In this document: in pieces, positions 43,805 through 52,099 of the stretch
Layout of the letters: the number at the start of each line of letters is the position of its first letter
Numbering within the stretch: the stretch's first letter is position 1
Assembly: GCA_018993155.1 (NCBI GenBank)
Contig: JAGKSX010000063.1
Location: 1-60,854 of the forward strand
Length of the DNA: 60,854 nt
Source of the DNA: Hydrogenophaga sp.
GTDB taxonomy: Bacteria > Pseudomonadota > Gammaproteobacteria > Burkholderiales > Burkholderiaceae_C
Direction of reading: 5' to 3'
Position numbers and translations under genes: made by a program
The notes under the pieces: model-generated
Seen by the model: only the letters and a program-made list of their open reading frames with translations
Told to the model about the DNA's origin: nothing
Databases searched by the model: none

Positions 43805-44899
43805 ATGGCAGACACAACGGGTTTTCTGGTGACCGAGAAACTGGTCAAACGCTTCGATGAAGCGGTCGCGGTCGACGAGGTGTCGCTATCGATCGGCAAG
43901 GGCGAGATCTTCGCGCTGCTGGGCAGCTCGGGCTGTGGCAAGTCCACCCTGCTGCGCATGCTCGCGGGCTTCGAGAAGCCCACCTCCGGGCGCATCCTGC
44001 TCGGCGGCCAGGACGTGGCGGCCATGCCGCCCTACGACCGCCCGGTCAACATGATGTTCCAGTCCTACGCGCTGTTCCCGCACCTGGACATCTGGGAGAA
44101 CGTGGCCTTCGGCCTCAAGCGAGAAGGCCTGCCCAAGGCCGAGATCCAGCAGCGCACCGACGAGATGCTGGCCCTGGTGCAGCTCACGCCCTACGCCAGG
44201 CGCAAGCCGCACCAGCTCTCCGGCGGCCAGCAGCAGCGCGTCGCGCTGGCGCGCAGCCTGGCCAAGCGGCCCAAGATGCTGCTGCTCGACGAACCGCTGG
44301 GCGCGCTGGACAAGAAGCTGCGCGAGCAGACGCAGTTCGAGCTCGTCAACATCATCGAGAAGGTGGGCGTGACGGTGGTGATGGTCACGCACGACCAGGA
44401 AGAGGCCATGACCATGGCCAGCCGCATCGCCATCATGAGCAAGGGCCGCGTGCTGCAGGTGGGCACGCCCGAAGAGATCTACGAGCACCCGAGCAACCGC
44501 TTCGTGGCGGACTTCATCGGCAACGTCAACCTGTTCGAAGGCCGGCTCACCGTGGACGAGACCGACCGCTGCGCGGCCACCACCGGCATCGGGGAAATCC
44601 ACGTCGGCCATGGCGTGAGCGGCACGCTCAACATGCCGGTGGCGATCGCGGTGCGGCCCGAGAAGATCGAGATCGGCAAGCAGCGACCGGACGGCGCCGT
44701 CCCCAACCTGTTCACCGGCAAGGTCAAGGAAATCGCCTACTTCGGCTCGTACAACACCTACATCGTGCTGGCCACCGACGGCAGCAAGGTCAAGATCACC
44801 GAGGCCAACACCTCTCGCCACGACCTCTCCGACATCACCTGGGAAGACGACGTGTACTTCTGGTGGGACGACCGCGCCGGCGTGGTGCTCAGGGATTAG
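43805..44899 (+). CDS. potG: Polyamine ABC transporter ATP-binding protein
   Basis: 364 residues. Walker A is GSSGCGKST (about 39-47), the Q-loop is in [12 protein letters not shown], the signature is [16 protein letters not shown], and Walker B is [12 protein letters not shown], followed by the H-loop [11 protein letters not shown]-terminal TOBE-like regulatory domain spans about 270-364. This is the cytoplasmic ATPase of a PotABCD/PotFGHI-type importer; the PotG name follows from its partners. It is preceded by a terminator and followed by a repeat element before potH. Confidence 0.9.
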   Translation: MADTTGFLVTEKLVKRFDEAVAVDEVSLSIGKGEIFALLGSSGCGKSTLLRMLAGFEKPTSGRILLGGQDVAAMPPYDRPVNMMFQSYALFPHLDIWENVAFGLKREGLPKAEIQQRTDEMLALVQLTPYARRKPHQLSGGQQQRVALARSLAKRPKMLLLDEPLGALDKKLREQTQFELVNIIEKVGVTVVMVTHDQEEAMTMASRIAIMSKGRVLQVGTPEEIYEHPSNRFVADFIGNVNLFEGRLTVDETDRCAATTGIGEIHVGHGVSGTLNMPVAIAVRPEKIEIGKQRPDGAVPNLFTGKVKEIAYFGSYNTYIVLATDGSKVKITEANTSRHDLSDITWEDDVYFWWDDRAGVVLRD

Positions 44900-44903
44900 G
44901 GAT

Positions 44904-44990
44904 GACCCCCCTGCGCCGCTTCGCGGCTTCCCCCCTGGAAGGGGGGACGGCGCGAGAGGCCCGGCGAAGCCGGGTCCTCCGCACCCCTGG
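44904..44990 (+). repeat. Dispersed hairpin-rich repeat, copy 4
   Basis: This is the cleanest copy: ACCCCCCTGCGCCGC, hairpin GCCGCTTCGCGGC, hairpin CCCCCCTGGAAGGGGGG, then GGCCCGGCGAAGCCGGGTCC. It is located between the ATPase gene and potH. Compared with copies 1 and 2 it is in the opposite orientation. Confidence 0.75.
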
Positions 44991-45034
44991 TTTCAACGTG
45001 TTTGGTAAACCTACATAACGGCGGGATTCCAAAA

Positions 45035-45943
45035 ATGGCTTCTGTTCCTATCCCCGGCAAGCGCTTCGTGATCGGCGTGCCTTATGGCTGGCTGATCCTG
45101 TTCTTCTTCCTGCCCTTCCTGATCCTGCTGTACATCAGCTTCGTGGACATGGGCGGTGACATCAGCCCGTTCAAGCCCATCTGGGACCCGGTGAGCGGCA
45201 TCCTGAGCCTGAAGTACGAGAACTACCTCGCGATCTTCCGCACGGAAGAGGGTGCCCCGCTGTTCCGCACGCTCTACATCGACGCCTACCTGCGATCGAT
45301 CTGGTACGCGCTGTGCACGGCCGTGCTGTGCCTGGCCATCGGCTACCCCTTCGCCTACTTCATCGCGCGCTCGCCCGCCAGCATCCGGCCGGCCCTGCTG
45401 CTGATGGTGATGCTGCCGTTCTGGACCTCGTTCCTCCTGCGCGTCTATGCCTGGAAGGGCATCCTGGCCGACCAGGGCGTGCTCAACCGGCTGCTGATGG
45501 CGGTTGGCCTGACCAGCGAGCCCATTCCCATGCTGTACACCAACGTGTCGATGCTGATCGGCATGACCTACGTGTACCTGCCGTTCATGATCCTGCCGCT
45601 CTACGCCAACCTGGTGAAGATGGACTTCCGCCTGCTGGAGGCCGCCTACGACCTGGGCACCTCGCCGTTCAAGGCCTTCTGGCTGATCACGGTGCCGCTG
45701 TCCAAGGCCGGCATCATCGCGGGCTTCATGCTGGTCTTCATCCCCTGCGTGGGCGAGTTCGTGATCCCCTCGCTGCTGGGCGGCCCGGAGAACCTCATGA
45801 TCGGGCGCGTGGTGTGGGACGAGATGTTCACCGCCAACGACTGGCCGCGCGCGACCGCGCTGGCGGTGGTGATGATCGCGCTGATCGTGATCCCGCTGGC
45901 GCTGTACTACCACTACAGCAGCGATCCCGCCGACAAGCGCTGA
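45035..45943 (+). CDS. potH: Putrescine ABC permease subunit PotH
   Basis: 302 residues from the ATG at 45035, with six membrane segments and the coupling motif EAAYDLGTSPFKAFWLITVPLSKAGIIAG in the cytoplasmic loop (EAA motif). The start is chosen to give the usual short cytoplasmic N-terminus; a GTG at 45002 would add eleven residues. PotH pairs with PotI to form the membrane channel. The next gene starts 11 bases after the stop. Confidence 0.9.
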   Translation: MASVPIPGKRFVIGVPYGWLILFFFLPFLILLYISFVDMGGDISPFKPIWDPVSGILSLKYENYLAIFRTEEGAPLFRTLYIDAYLRSIWYALCTAVLCLAIGYPFAYFIARSPASIRPALLLMVMLPFWTSFLLRVYAWKGILADQGVLNRLLMAVGLTSEPIPMLYTNVSMLIGMTYVYLPFMILPLYANLVKMDFRLLEAAYDLGTSPFKAFWLITVPLSKAGIIAGFMLVFIPCVGEFVIPSLLGGPENLMIGRVVWDEMFTANDWPRATALAVVMIALIVIPLALYYHYSSDPADKR

Positions 45944-45954
45944 GGAGCCGGACC

Positions 45955-46791
45955 ATGAAACAACTGCTTGAAAGACACTTCGGCAAGGCCTGGCTCACGC
46001 TGGTCTACGCGTTCCTGTACCTGCCGCTGGTGTTCATGATCGTGTTCTCGTTCAACAGCACCCGGCAGGACGCGCGCTTCACCGGCTTCTCGCTGCGCTG
46101 GTACGAGGCGCTCACGCGCGACACCAAGATCGTCGAAGGCTTCTGGCTCTCGCTCAAGGTGGCGGCCATCACCGGCCTGCTGTCGGCGGTGCTGGCCACC
46201 TTCGCGGCCTTCGTGCTGGTGCGCTACCGCCGCTTCCTCGGCCGCACCATCTTCAGCGGCATGGTGAACGCGCCGCTGGTGATGCCCGAGGTGATCATCG
46301 GCCTGTCGCTGCTGCTGCTGGCCGTGGGCGCGCAAAACCTGTTCGGCTGGCCGCAGCGCGGCATGCTCACCATCATCCTGGGCCACACGCTGCTGGGCAT
46401 GGCCTATGGTGTGGTGGTGATCCAGTCGCGGCTGCTGGAGATGGACCGCTCGATCGAGGACGCCGCCATGGACCTCGGCGCCCGGCCGCACCAGGTGTTC
46501 TTCCTGATCACGCTGCCCAACATCTTCCAGGCACTGCTCGCGGCCTTCCTGCTGGCCTTCACGCTGTCGTTCGACGACGTGGTGATTTCCGAGTTCCTCT
46601 CCGGCCCGGGCGTGAACACGCTGCCGCAGGTGATCTTCGGTTACGCGCGGCGCGGCATCAACCCGACCATCTACGCCGCGGCCACGCTGCTGATCGTCAC
46701 GGTGACCATCGTGATCGTGAGCTACGCGATCTGGGTGGCGCGCGCCACGCGGCGGCGCGAGCGGGAGATTGCGGCGGCGCTCAAGAGCTGA
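45955..46791 (+). CDS. potI: Putrescine ABC permease subunit PotI
   Basis: 278 residues from the ATG at 45955 (TGAGGAGCC upstream), six membrane segments, and an EAA-type loop EDAAMDLGARPHQVFFLITLPN. It completes the transporter. A strong terminator follows 22 bases after the stop, so the polyamine transcript ends here and the genes that follow belong to a different unit. Confidence 0.9.
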   Translation: MKQLLERHFGKAWLTLVYAFLYLPLVFMIVFSFNSTRQDARFTGFSLRWYEALTRDTKIVEGFWLSLKVAAITGLLSAVLATFAAFVLVRYRRFLGRTIFSGMVNAPLVMPEVIIGLSLLLLAVGAQNLFGWPQRGMLTIILGHTLLGMAYGVVVIQSRLLEMDRSIEDAAMDLGARPHQVFFLITLPNIFQALLAAFLLAFTLSFDDVVISEFLSGPGVNTLPQVIFGYARRGINPTIYAAATLLIVTVTIVIVSYAIWVARATRRREREIAAALKS

Positions 46792-46813
46792 GCGAGCTCG
46801 TGTTCAACGTTCA

Positions 46814-46838
46814 AAGGCCACCTTCGGGTGGCCTTTTT
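46814..46838 (+). terminator. Rho-independent terminator after potI
   Basis: The stem AAGGCCACC-TTCG-GGTGGCCTT is followed by TTT. A UUCG tetraloop and U-rich end make it a strong intrinsic terminator, separating the transporter from the chaperone-effector genes. Confidence 0.85.
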
Positions 46839-46907
46839 CATCGCTGGCTGAACTTTCGCCGAATGCCCTTCACTTGCCTCTGATCCGCATTCACCCCATA
46901 GGAAACC

Positions 46908-47327
46908 ATGAACACCGAGGATTACCAGAGCCTCATTCGGCGCTTCTGTGAGCAGGAGCGGCTCGATCCCGACGATCTCTTGCGCGATGGCCTGCTCACC
47001 GTGGATGGGCGTCGTGTGGCCATTCACTTCGAGCCCCGCATCAGCGCCCATCACATCCTGGTTCGCGTCGAGATGGGGGAGATTCCCGTCCACATCCGCT
47101 CCGGATGTCATCGGTCCATGCTCATGGCCAATCACGACTGGGGGTTGGACGCGACCGTGTTCAGCTTGGAGCCCGGCTCGGAAGAGTCCGTGCTGACCAC
47201 CCGGATCGCGGCGTCGCCCACCACGACGGCTTCCGAACTGCGGACCGCCTTTGACATGCTGGGCGTTCTGTTCCGGCACTGGACGGACACCATGGAAGAC
47301 CTCCGTCGCAACACCTCAATCAACTGA
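46908..47327 (+). CDS. CesT-like type III secretion chaperone
   Basis: 139 residues, small and mildly acidic, with the alpha-beta-beta-beta-alpha-beta-beta-alpha pattern of class I type III chaperones: an N-terminal helix (YQSLIRRFCEQERLD), strands LLTVDGRRVAIHFEP and ILVRVEMGEIP, a middle segment MANHDWGLDATVFSLEP and a final helix (ELRTAFDMLGVLFRHW). Such dimers bind the N-terminal region of a cognate effector. The likely client starts seven bases downstream. The family assignment is by fold pattern and context rather than by a strict motif. Confidence 0.65.
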   Translation: MNTEDYQSLIRRFCEQERLDPDDLLRDGLLTVDGRRVAIHFEPRISAHHILVRVEMGEIPVHIRSGCHRSMLMANHDWGLDATVFSLEPGSEESVLTTRIAASPTTTASELRTAFDMLGVLFRHWTDTMEDLRRNTSIN

Positions 47328-47334
47328 CAACGCC

Positions 47335-47952
47335 ATGAACAACAACATCCAGGCCCATCCTCCGGTGAATCTCGATCTGTCCGCCGCCCTTGGCGTGATC
47401 CGTCCCGATCATGTGAGCTTCAGCGTGGACGTGGACCCATTGGAGGGTCGGCGCCATGTTTCAGAACCCGATGCGCTTTCCCGAGAACAGATTCAGAACA
47501 ACCTGCATGACATCGGGAGCCACTATGTGTTGCCGGTCGTGATCCGTCCTTCAGGCGTCGGGCCGGGTTTCAACCGATCGGCAGTGCATGAGGACATTGG
47601 CGGCGTGTCAAAGCAGATTCCGGTCGTTATCGCGAACAACCAGCCCATTGGGAATGCGCAGATCAAGAGGCGGGCCACCGACGATTTCAAGGATTGCTGC
47701 ACCGCGTATTGCTGTTGTCAGGAAACGGATGTTCCGGTGGTTCGGAAGGCCCGTTGCATGACCTACTACGGTGGCATCGCTGCGGGGAGTCTTCTGACGG
47801 GAGGCATTCTGGGGGCGGTGGTCTGCTGCTGTTCGATGTGCGTCACGTGCAGTGTCCGGGTGGGCAAGGGCGAGGCACGACAGGGGGATCCTTGCAGCGC
47901 GTTCCCTTGTCCCGGCACATCGTTCAAAAAGAGCTGTCTGCCGTGCATTTGA
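47335..47952 (+). CDS. Cysteine-rich candidate type III effector
   Basis: 205 residues, no recognised domain. The N-terminus is Asn/Ser/Pro-rich and unstructured (MNNNIQAHPPVNLDLS), as in secreted effectors. Residues 121-204 hold fifteen cysteines, in clusters at 121-128, 164-172 and 187-204, around one glycine-rich hydrophobic segment (about 146-163). A hydrophobic segment flanked by cysteine clusters would suit insertion and S-acylation in a host membrane. The start is the ATG seven bases after the chaperone stop. Effector status is inferred from pairing with the chaperone; a metal-binding membrane protein is the alternative. Confidence 0.55.
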   Translation: MNNNIQAHPPVNLDLSAALGVIRPDHVSFSVDVDPLEGRRHVSEPDALSREQIQNNLHDIGSHYVLPVVIRPSGVGPGFNRSAVHEDIGGVSKQIPVVIANNQPIGNAQIKRRATDDFKDCCTAYCCCQETDVPVVRKARCMTYYGGIAAGSLLTGGILGAVVCCCSMCVTCSVRVGKGEARQGDPCSAFPCPGTSFKKSCLPCI

Positions 47953-48040
47953 GCGGCAATCCAGCGCCTGCTGGTGGCGGTTTCGATGAACTTCCGCTCC
48001 CCCGGCTTCACTGAAATCGTATTTGGTGGCGGGGGCGTAG

Positions 48041-48502
48041 ATGGCGGGTTCAGAACACTACCGCAGGATCATCCATGAATTCTGCGACCTGGCAGGTTTG
48101 CAAGAGCCTCTTCGGCTCATTGAAGACGGGCGACTCTGTATCGATGGCGTCGATCTTCTGTTGGTTTATGACGAAGCGTTTGATCCCAGGCGCTTGCAGC
48201 TTCGGATGGATCTGCAGGCATTGCCAAGATCGCATAAGCACCCAACGGCCATGCTGACGGCTTTGCTGGTCAACAACTACATCAGCGGTATCGGTGGCTT
48301 GTTCGTCTTTGGCTTGAATCCCAGAGACAACCACGTCGTGCTGACGGTTCAGGTAATGCTTGACGACGAGGCCACAGGGCGTGAGTTGTTGACGTCTCTC
48401 AAAGATGCTGTGGCTCAGGCCAAGACGATGTGGCAGCAGCTTTGCGACGAAATTGCAAAGGGGGATCGAAGCGCGGCATCTTCGCGAATGATTCGAGCGT
48501 GA
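48041..48502 (+). CDS. CesT-like type III secretion chaperone
   Basis: 153 residues with the same fold pattern as the chaperone at 46908: helix YRRIIHEFCDLAGLQ, strand RLCIDGVDLLLVYDE, LQLRMDLQALP, then ALLVNNYISGIGGLFVFGLNPRDNHVVLTVQV and a C-terminal helix (ELLTSLKDAVAQAKTMWQQL). The GLFVFGLNP segment is especially typical of the CesT/Tir chaperone family. It precedes another candidate effector gene by 28 bases, repeating the chaperone-then-effector order. Confidence 0.7.
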   Translation: MAGSEHYRRIIHEFCDLAGLQEPLRLIEDGRLCIDGVDLLLVYDEAFDPRRLQLRMDLQALPRSHKHPTAMLTALLVNNYISGIGGLFVFGLNPRDNHVVLTVQVMLDDEATGRELLTSLKDAVAQAKTMWQQLCDEIAKGDRSAASSRMIRA

Positions 48503-48530
48503 GTGATTGTTTGTTTTTTTGGAGCATTGC

Positions 48531-49184
48531 ATGCCTAACCTTGACTTGAGCAACAACGTGTCCGCCAGCGCGCCTGCTGGGCGCGTCGACCTGAACCCCG
48601 TGGGAGAAGATGACGCTCACATCGAGTTCCGTGCCAACAACCTTGAAAGACCCGGACCCGGACCCGGAGGAGGCGAGCGGGTGGCCGCCTCCCGAGGAGG
48701 GATCGAGCAACCGCCGGCGCCCTCAGGAAGACTGGCCGCACTCAAAGAAACCACGAAGAGCCTGTGGGGAAAGATCAAGGAGTTCTTTTCTTTTACGCCG
48801 TCCGGCGGTCCATTGTGGCGAGGGTTCATTGGTGGATTGAAGATGATCGGTGGCTTGGTATTGGCCGCGATTGGGGTTGCGATCATCCCGCTATGGCCCG
48901 GTTTGGCCTTGATTGGGGGCATCGCCATTCTCGTGAGCCCTCTAGTCGGAGCGCAGGAGGGCCGGAACAATTCGGCGAAAGGCGACGAAGCGATGAAAGG
49001 GTTCGCCGCTTTTGGGTTGGGATTGGCACTTGGGCCCCTGTCTGCATGGGTGGCTGCTGTGGCCAGCGTGGTGTCCGGTGTTGGCACCATTGGCAAAGCC
49101 ATCTACGACGGTGTGACGGGTCAACCCGACACGGCACAGCAGGCGAACGCTCCCATCGACCGGGTGGCCCGGGCGAACCCATAG
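48531..49184 (+). CDS. Membrane-spanning candidate type III effector
   Basis: 217 residues from the ATG at 48531, chosen because MPNLDLSNNVSASAPAG is a typical polar effector N-terminus and follows GGAGC. A disordered Pro/Gly-rich region (40-65) and a basic amphipathic helix (68-87) come first, followed by hydrophobic segments at about 106-119, 123-140 and 157-185 separated by a polar loop. No enzymatic motif is visible. The pattern of short hydrophobic hairpins resembles effectors or translocators that insert in host membranes. The preceding gene is the probable chaperone. Lower GC than the polyamine genes suggests acquisition. Confidence 0.55.
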   Translation: MPNLDLSNNVSASAPAGRVDLNPVGEDDAHIEFRANNLERPGPGPGGGERVAASRGGIEQPPAPSGRLAALKETTKSLWGKIKEFFSFTPSGGPLWRGFIGGLKMIGGLVLAAIGVAIIPLWPGLALIGGIAILVSPLVGAQEGRNNSAKGDEAMKGFAAFGLGLALGPLSAWVAAVASVVSGVGTIGKAIYDGVTGQPDTAQQANAPIDRVARANP

Positions 49185-49307
49185 GCCAGGTGGCGGAGGG
49201 CGCCGCCACTGGATTGCCGCCCGCCAGGAAAAGTGGACACGCTGCTTGACGGGTTTCGGGCGTAGCATGGGGCCAATCTCTGGCCCTGCTACCCCGGAAC
49301 CCGCTCC

Positions 49308-50777
49308 ATGACCGACCTCTCCTTCGACGGCCGCGCTTTCATCAACGGCGAACGCATCGCCGCGCGCGACGGCCAGACCTTTGACTGCATTTCGCCGGTG
49401 GACGGCCGCCTGCTCACCGCCGTGGCGCGCTGCGGCGAGGCCGACATCGACGCCGCCGTGGCCGCCGCTCGCGCGGCCTTCGAGGACCGCCGCTGGAGCG
49501 GCATGGCACCCGCGCAGCGCAAGCGAGTCATGATCAAGTTTGCCGAGCAACTGATCGCCCACGCCGACGAACTCGCGCTCACCGAAACCCTGGACATGGG
49601 CAAGCCCGTGAAGTACGCGCGCAGCGTGGACGTGAACAGCGCGGCCAACTGCATCCGCTGGTACGGCGAGGCGGTGGACAAGGTGTACGACGAGATCGCG
49701 CCCACGCCCAGCACCGCGCTGGCGCTGATCACGCGCGAGCCCGTGGGCGTGGTGGGGGTGATCGTGCCCTGGAACTACCCCATGATCATGGCGGCCTGGA
49801 AGATCGCGCCCGCACTCGCGGCCGGCAACTCGGTGGTGCTCAAGCCGAGCGAGAAATCGCCCCTCACGGCGCTGCGCCTGGCCGAGCTGGCGCTGGCGGC
49901 CGGCATCCCGCCCGGCGTGTTCAACGTGGTGCCCGGCTACGGCGCCGAAGCCGGCAGCCCGCTGGCGCTGCACATGGACGTGGACTGCATTGCCTTCACG
50001 GGCAGCACGCGCGTGGGCAAGCAGATCCACGTGATGGCCGGGCAGAGCAACTTGAAGCGCGCCTGGACCGAGCTGGGTGGCAAGTCGCCCAACATCGTGT
50101 TCGCCGACTGCCCCGACCTCGACAAGGCGGTGGAGGCCGCGGTGGGCAGCATCTTCTTCAACCAGGGCGAGAGCTGCAACGCGCCTTCGCGTCTGTTCGT
50201 CGAGGCCTCGATCAAGGACGCCTTCCTGGAGAAGGCCCTGAAACTGGTGCCGCAGTACCAGCCGGGCAACCCGCTGGAGAAAAGCACGGTGATGGGCGCC
50301 ATCGTCGACAGGACCCAGCTCGACACCGTGTTGCGCTACATCGAGAGCGGCCGGCAGGAGGGCGCGAAGCTGCTGGCCGGCGGCGAGGCGGTCGAACCGG
50401 TGAAGGGCGGTCTGTACGTGCAGCCCACCATCTTCGACGGCGTGACCAATACCATGACCATCGCGCGCGAGGAAATCTTCGGCCCGGTGCTTTCGGTGCT
50501 GTCGTTCACCGACGCGGCCGACGTGGTGAAGCAGGCCAACAGCAACATCTATGGCCTACAGGCGGCGGTGTGGACGCGCGACATCAACAAGGCGCACGGC
50601 GTGGCGCGCGCGCTGCGCGCGGGCACGGTGCACGTGAACCAGTACGACGAGGACGACATCACCGTGCCCTTCGGCGGCTTCAAGCAAAGCGGCGTGGGCC
50701 GCGACAAGTCGCTGCACGCCTTCGACAAGTACACCGAGACGAAAACCACCTGGATCCGGATCGACAGCCCCCTCTGA
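49308..50777 (+). CDS. puuC: Gamma-glutamyl-gamma-aminobutyraldehyde dehydrogenase
   Basis: 489 residues of the NAD(P)-dependent aldehyde dehydrogenase family. Motifs include the Asn in PWNYPMIMAAWK, GSTRVGKQI, the general base in ELGGKSPNIVF and the catalytic Cys290 in NQGESCNAPSR. In the pathway it oxidises the gamma-glutamyl aldehyde made by PuuB. It is followed 11 bases later by the GABA aminotransferase gene. Its separation from potI by about 2.5 kb of effector genes is unusual for the cluster. Confidence 0.88.
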   Translation: MTDLSFDGRAFINGERIAARDGQTFDCISPVDGRLLTAVARCGEADIDAAVAAARAAFEDRRWSGMAPAQRKRVMIKFAEQLIAHADELALTETLDMGKPVKYARSVDVNSAANCIRWYGEAVDKVYDEIAPTPSTALALITREPVGVVGVIVPWNYPMIMAAWKIAPALAAGNSVVLKPSEKSPLTALRLAELALAAGIPPGVFNVVPGYGAEAGSPLALHMDVDCIAFTGSTRVGKQIHVMAGQSNLKRAWTELGGKSPNIVFADCPDLDKAVEAAVGSIFFNQGESCNAPSRLFVEASIKDAFLEKALKLVPQYQPGNPLEKSTVMGAIVDRTQLDTVLRYIESGRQEGAKLLAGGEAVEPVKGGLYVQPTIFDGVTNTMTIAREEIFGPVLSVLSFTDAADVVKQANSNIYGLQAAVWTRDINKAHGVARALRAGTVHVNQYDEDDITVPFGGFKQSGVGRDKSLHAFDKYTETKTTWIRIDSPL

Positions 50778-50788
50778 GGAGACCTCCC

Positions 50789-52099
50789 ATGAACGCACCG
50801 CAGAAAGCCGAGAACCTGAACGCACCGCACACCAACGCCGCCTGGCACGCGCGCCGCCAGGCCGCCACGCCGCGCGGCGTGGGCGTGTTCGGCGACTTCT
50901 TCATCGAGAAGGCGAAGAACGCCGAGTTCTGGGACATCGAGGGCCGCCGCTTCATCGACTTCGCCGGCGGCATCGCGGTGCTCAACACCGGCCACGTGCA
51001 CCCCAAGGTGCAGGCCGCCATCGCCGCGCAGCTGCAGCGCTTCACACACAGCTGCTACCAGGTGGTGCCCTACACCGAGTACGTGGCCCTGGCCGAGCGC
51101 ATCAACGCGCTGGTGCCGATCGACGGACCGGTGAAGACGGCCTTCTTCTCCACCGGTGCCGAGGCGATCGAGAACGCGATGAAGATCGCGCGCTCGTCCA
51201 CCGGGCGCACCGGCGTCATCGCTTTCGGTGGCGCCTTCCACGGCCGCACCCTGTTCTCGGTGGCGCTCACCGGCAAGGTGCAGCCCTACAAGGCGGGCTT
51301 TGGCCCGTTCCCGCCCGAGATCTACCACGTGCCCTTCCCGGCACAGGGGGCTTCGCTCGACGAGTCGAAGCACGCGATGGAACAGCTCTTCAAATGCGAC
51401 ATCGAGCCCACGCGCGTGGCGGCCATCGTGTTCGAGCCGGTGCAGGGCGAAGGCGGGTTCAACGTGATCCAGAAGGAGGCGGTGCAGTGGCTGCGCGCGC
51501 TGTGCGACCAGCACGGCATCCTGCTGATCGCCGATGAGGTGCAGACCGGCTTTGCGCGCACCGGCCGCATGTTCGCCATGGAGCACTTCGGCGTGAGCCC
51601 CGACCTCATGACCATGGCCAAGAGCATGGCCGGTGGCACCACGCTGTCGGCGGTGAGCGGCAAGGCCGCGGTCATGGACGGCCCCGCGCCCGGCGGCCTG
51701 GGCGGCACCTACGCGGGCAACCCGCTGGCCATCGCGGCCTCGCTCGCTGTGCTCGACGTGATGGCAGAAGAGCAGCTGCCCGCGCGCGCCCAGAAGCTGG
51801 GTGACCAGCTCATCGCCCACCTGATCTCGAGGCGCGCGCAATACAAGACGCGCATCGGCGACGTGCGCGGCCTGGGCGCCATGGTCGCCTGCGAGTTCAT
51901 CGATGCCGCCACCGGCGCGCCCGATGCCGACACCACGAAGAAGGTGCAGATGGCGGCCCTGAAGCGCGGCCTGCTGCTGCTCACCTGCGGCGTGTACGGC
52001 AACGTGATCCGTTTCCTGTTCCCGCTCACCATCGAGGACAGCGTGTTCGCCGAGGGTCTGGCCGCGTTCGATGCCGCGCTGGCCGAGGTGTTCGCTTGA
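50789..52099 (+). CDS. gabT: 4-aminobutyrate aminotransferase
   Basis: 436 residues, PLP class III. Key segments are FAGGIAVLNTGHVHPKV, STGAEAIENAMKIAR, FHGRTLFSVALTGK, FEPVQGEGGF, IADEVQTGFARTGRMF and the lysine in MTMAKSMAGGTTLSAV. It converts GABA and 2-oxoglutarate to succinate semialdehyde and glutamate, finishing the route from putrescine. It starts at 50789 after GAGGAGACC. Its stop overlaps the TTG start of the next gene. Confidence 0.92.
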   Translation: MNAPQKAENLNAPHTNAAWHARRQAATPRGVGVFGDFFIEKAKNAEFWDIEGRRFIDFAGGIAVLNTGHVHPKVQAAIAAQLQRFTHSCYQVVPYTEYVALAERINALVPIDGPVKTAFFSTGAEAIENAMKIARSSTGRTGVIAFGGAFHGRTLFSVALTGKVQPYKAGFGPFPPEIYHVPFPAQGASLDESKHAMEQLFKCDIEPTRVAAIVFEPVQGEGGFNVIQKEAVQWLRALCDQHGILLIADEVQTGFARTGRMFAMEHFGVSPDLMTMAKSMAGGTTLSAVSGKAAVMDGPAPGGLGGTYAGNPLAIAASLAVLDVMAEEQLPARAQKLGDQLIAHLISRRAQYKTRIGDVRGLGAMVACEFIDAATGAPDADTTKKVQMAALKRGLLLLTCGVYGNVIRFLFPLTIEDSVFAEGLAAFDAALAEVFA

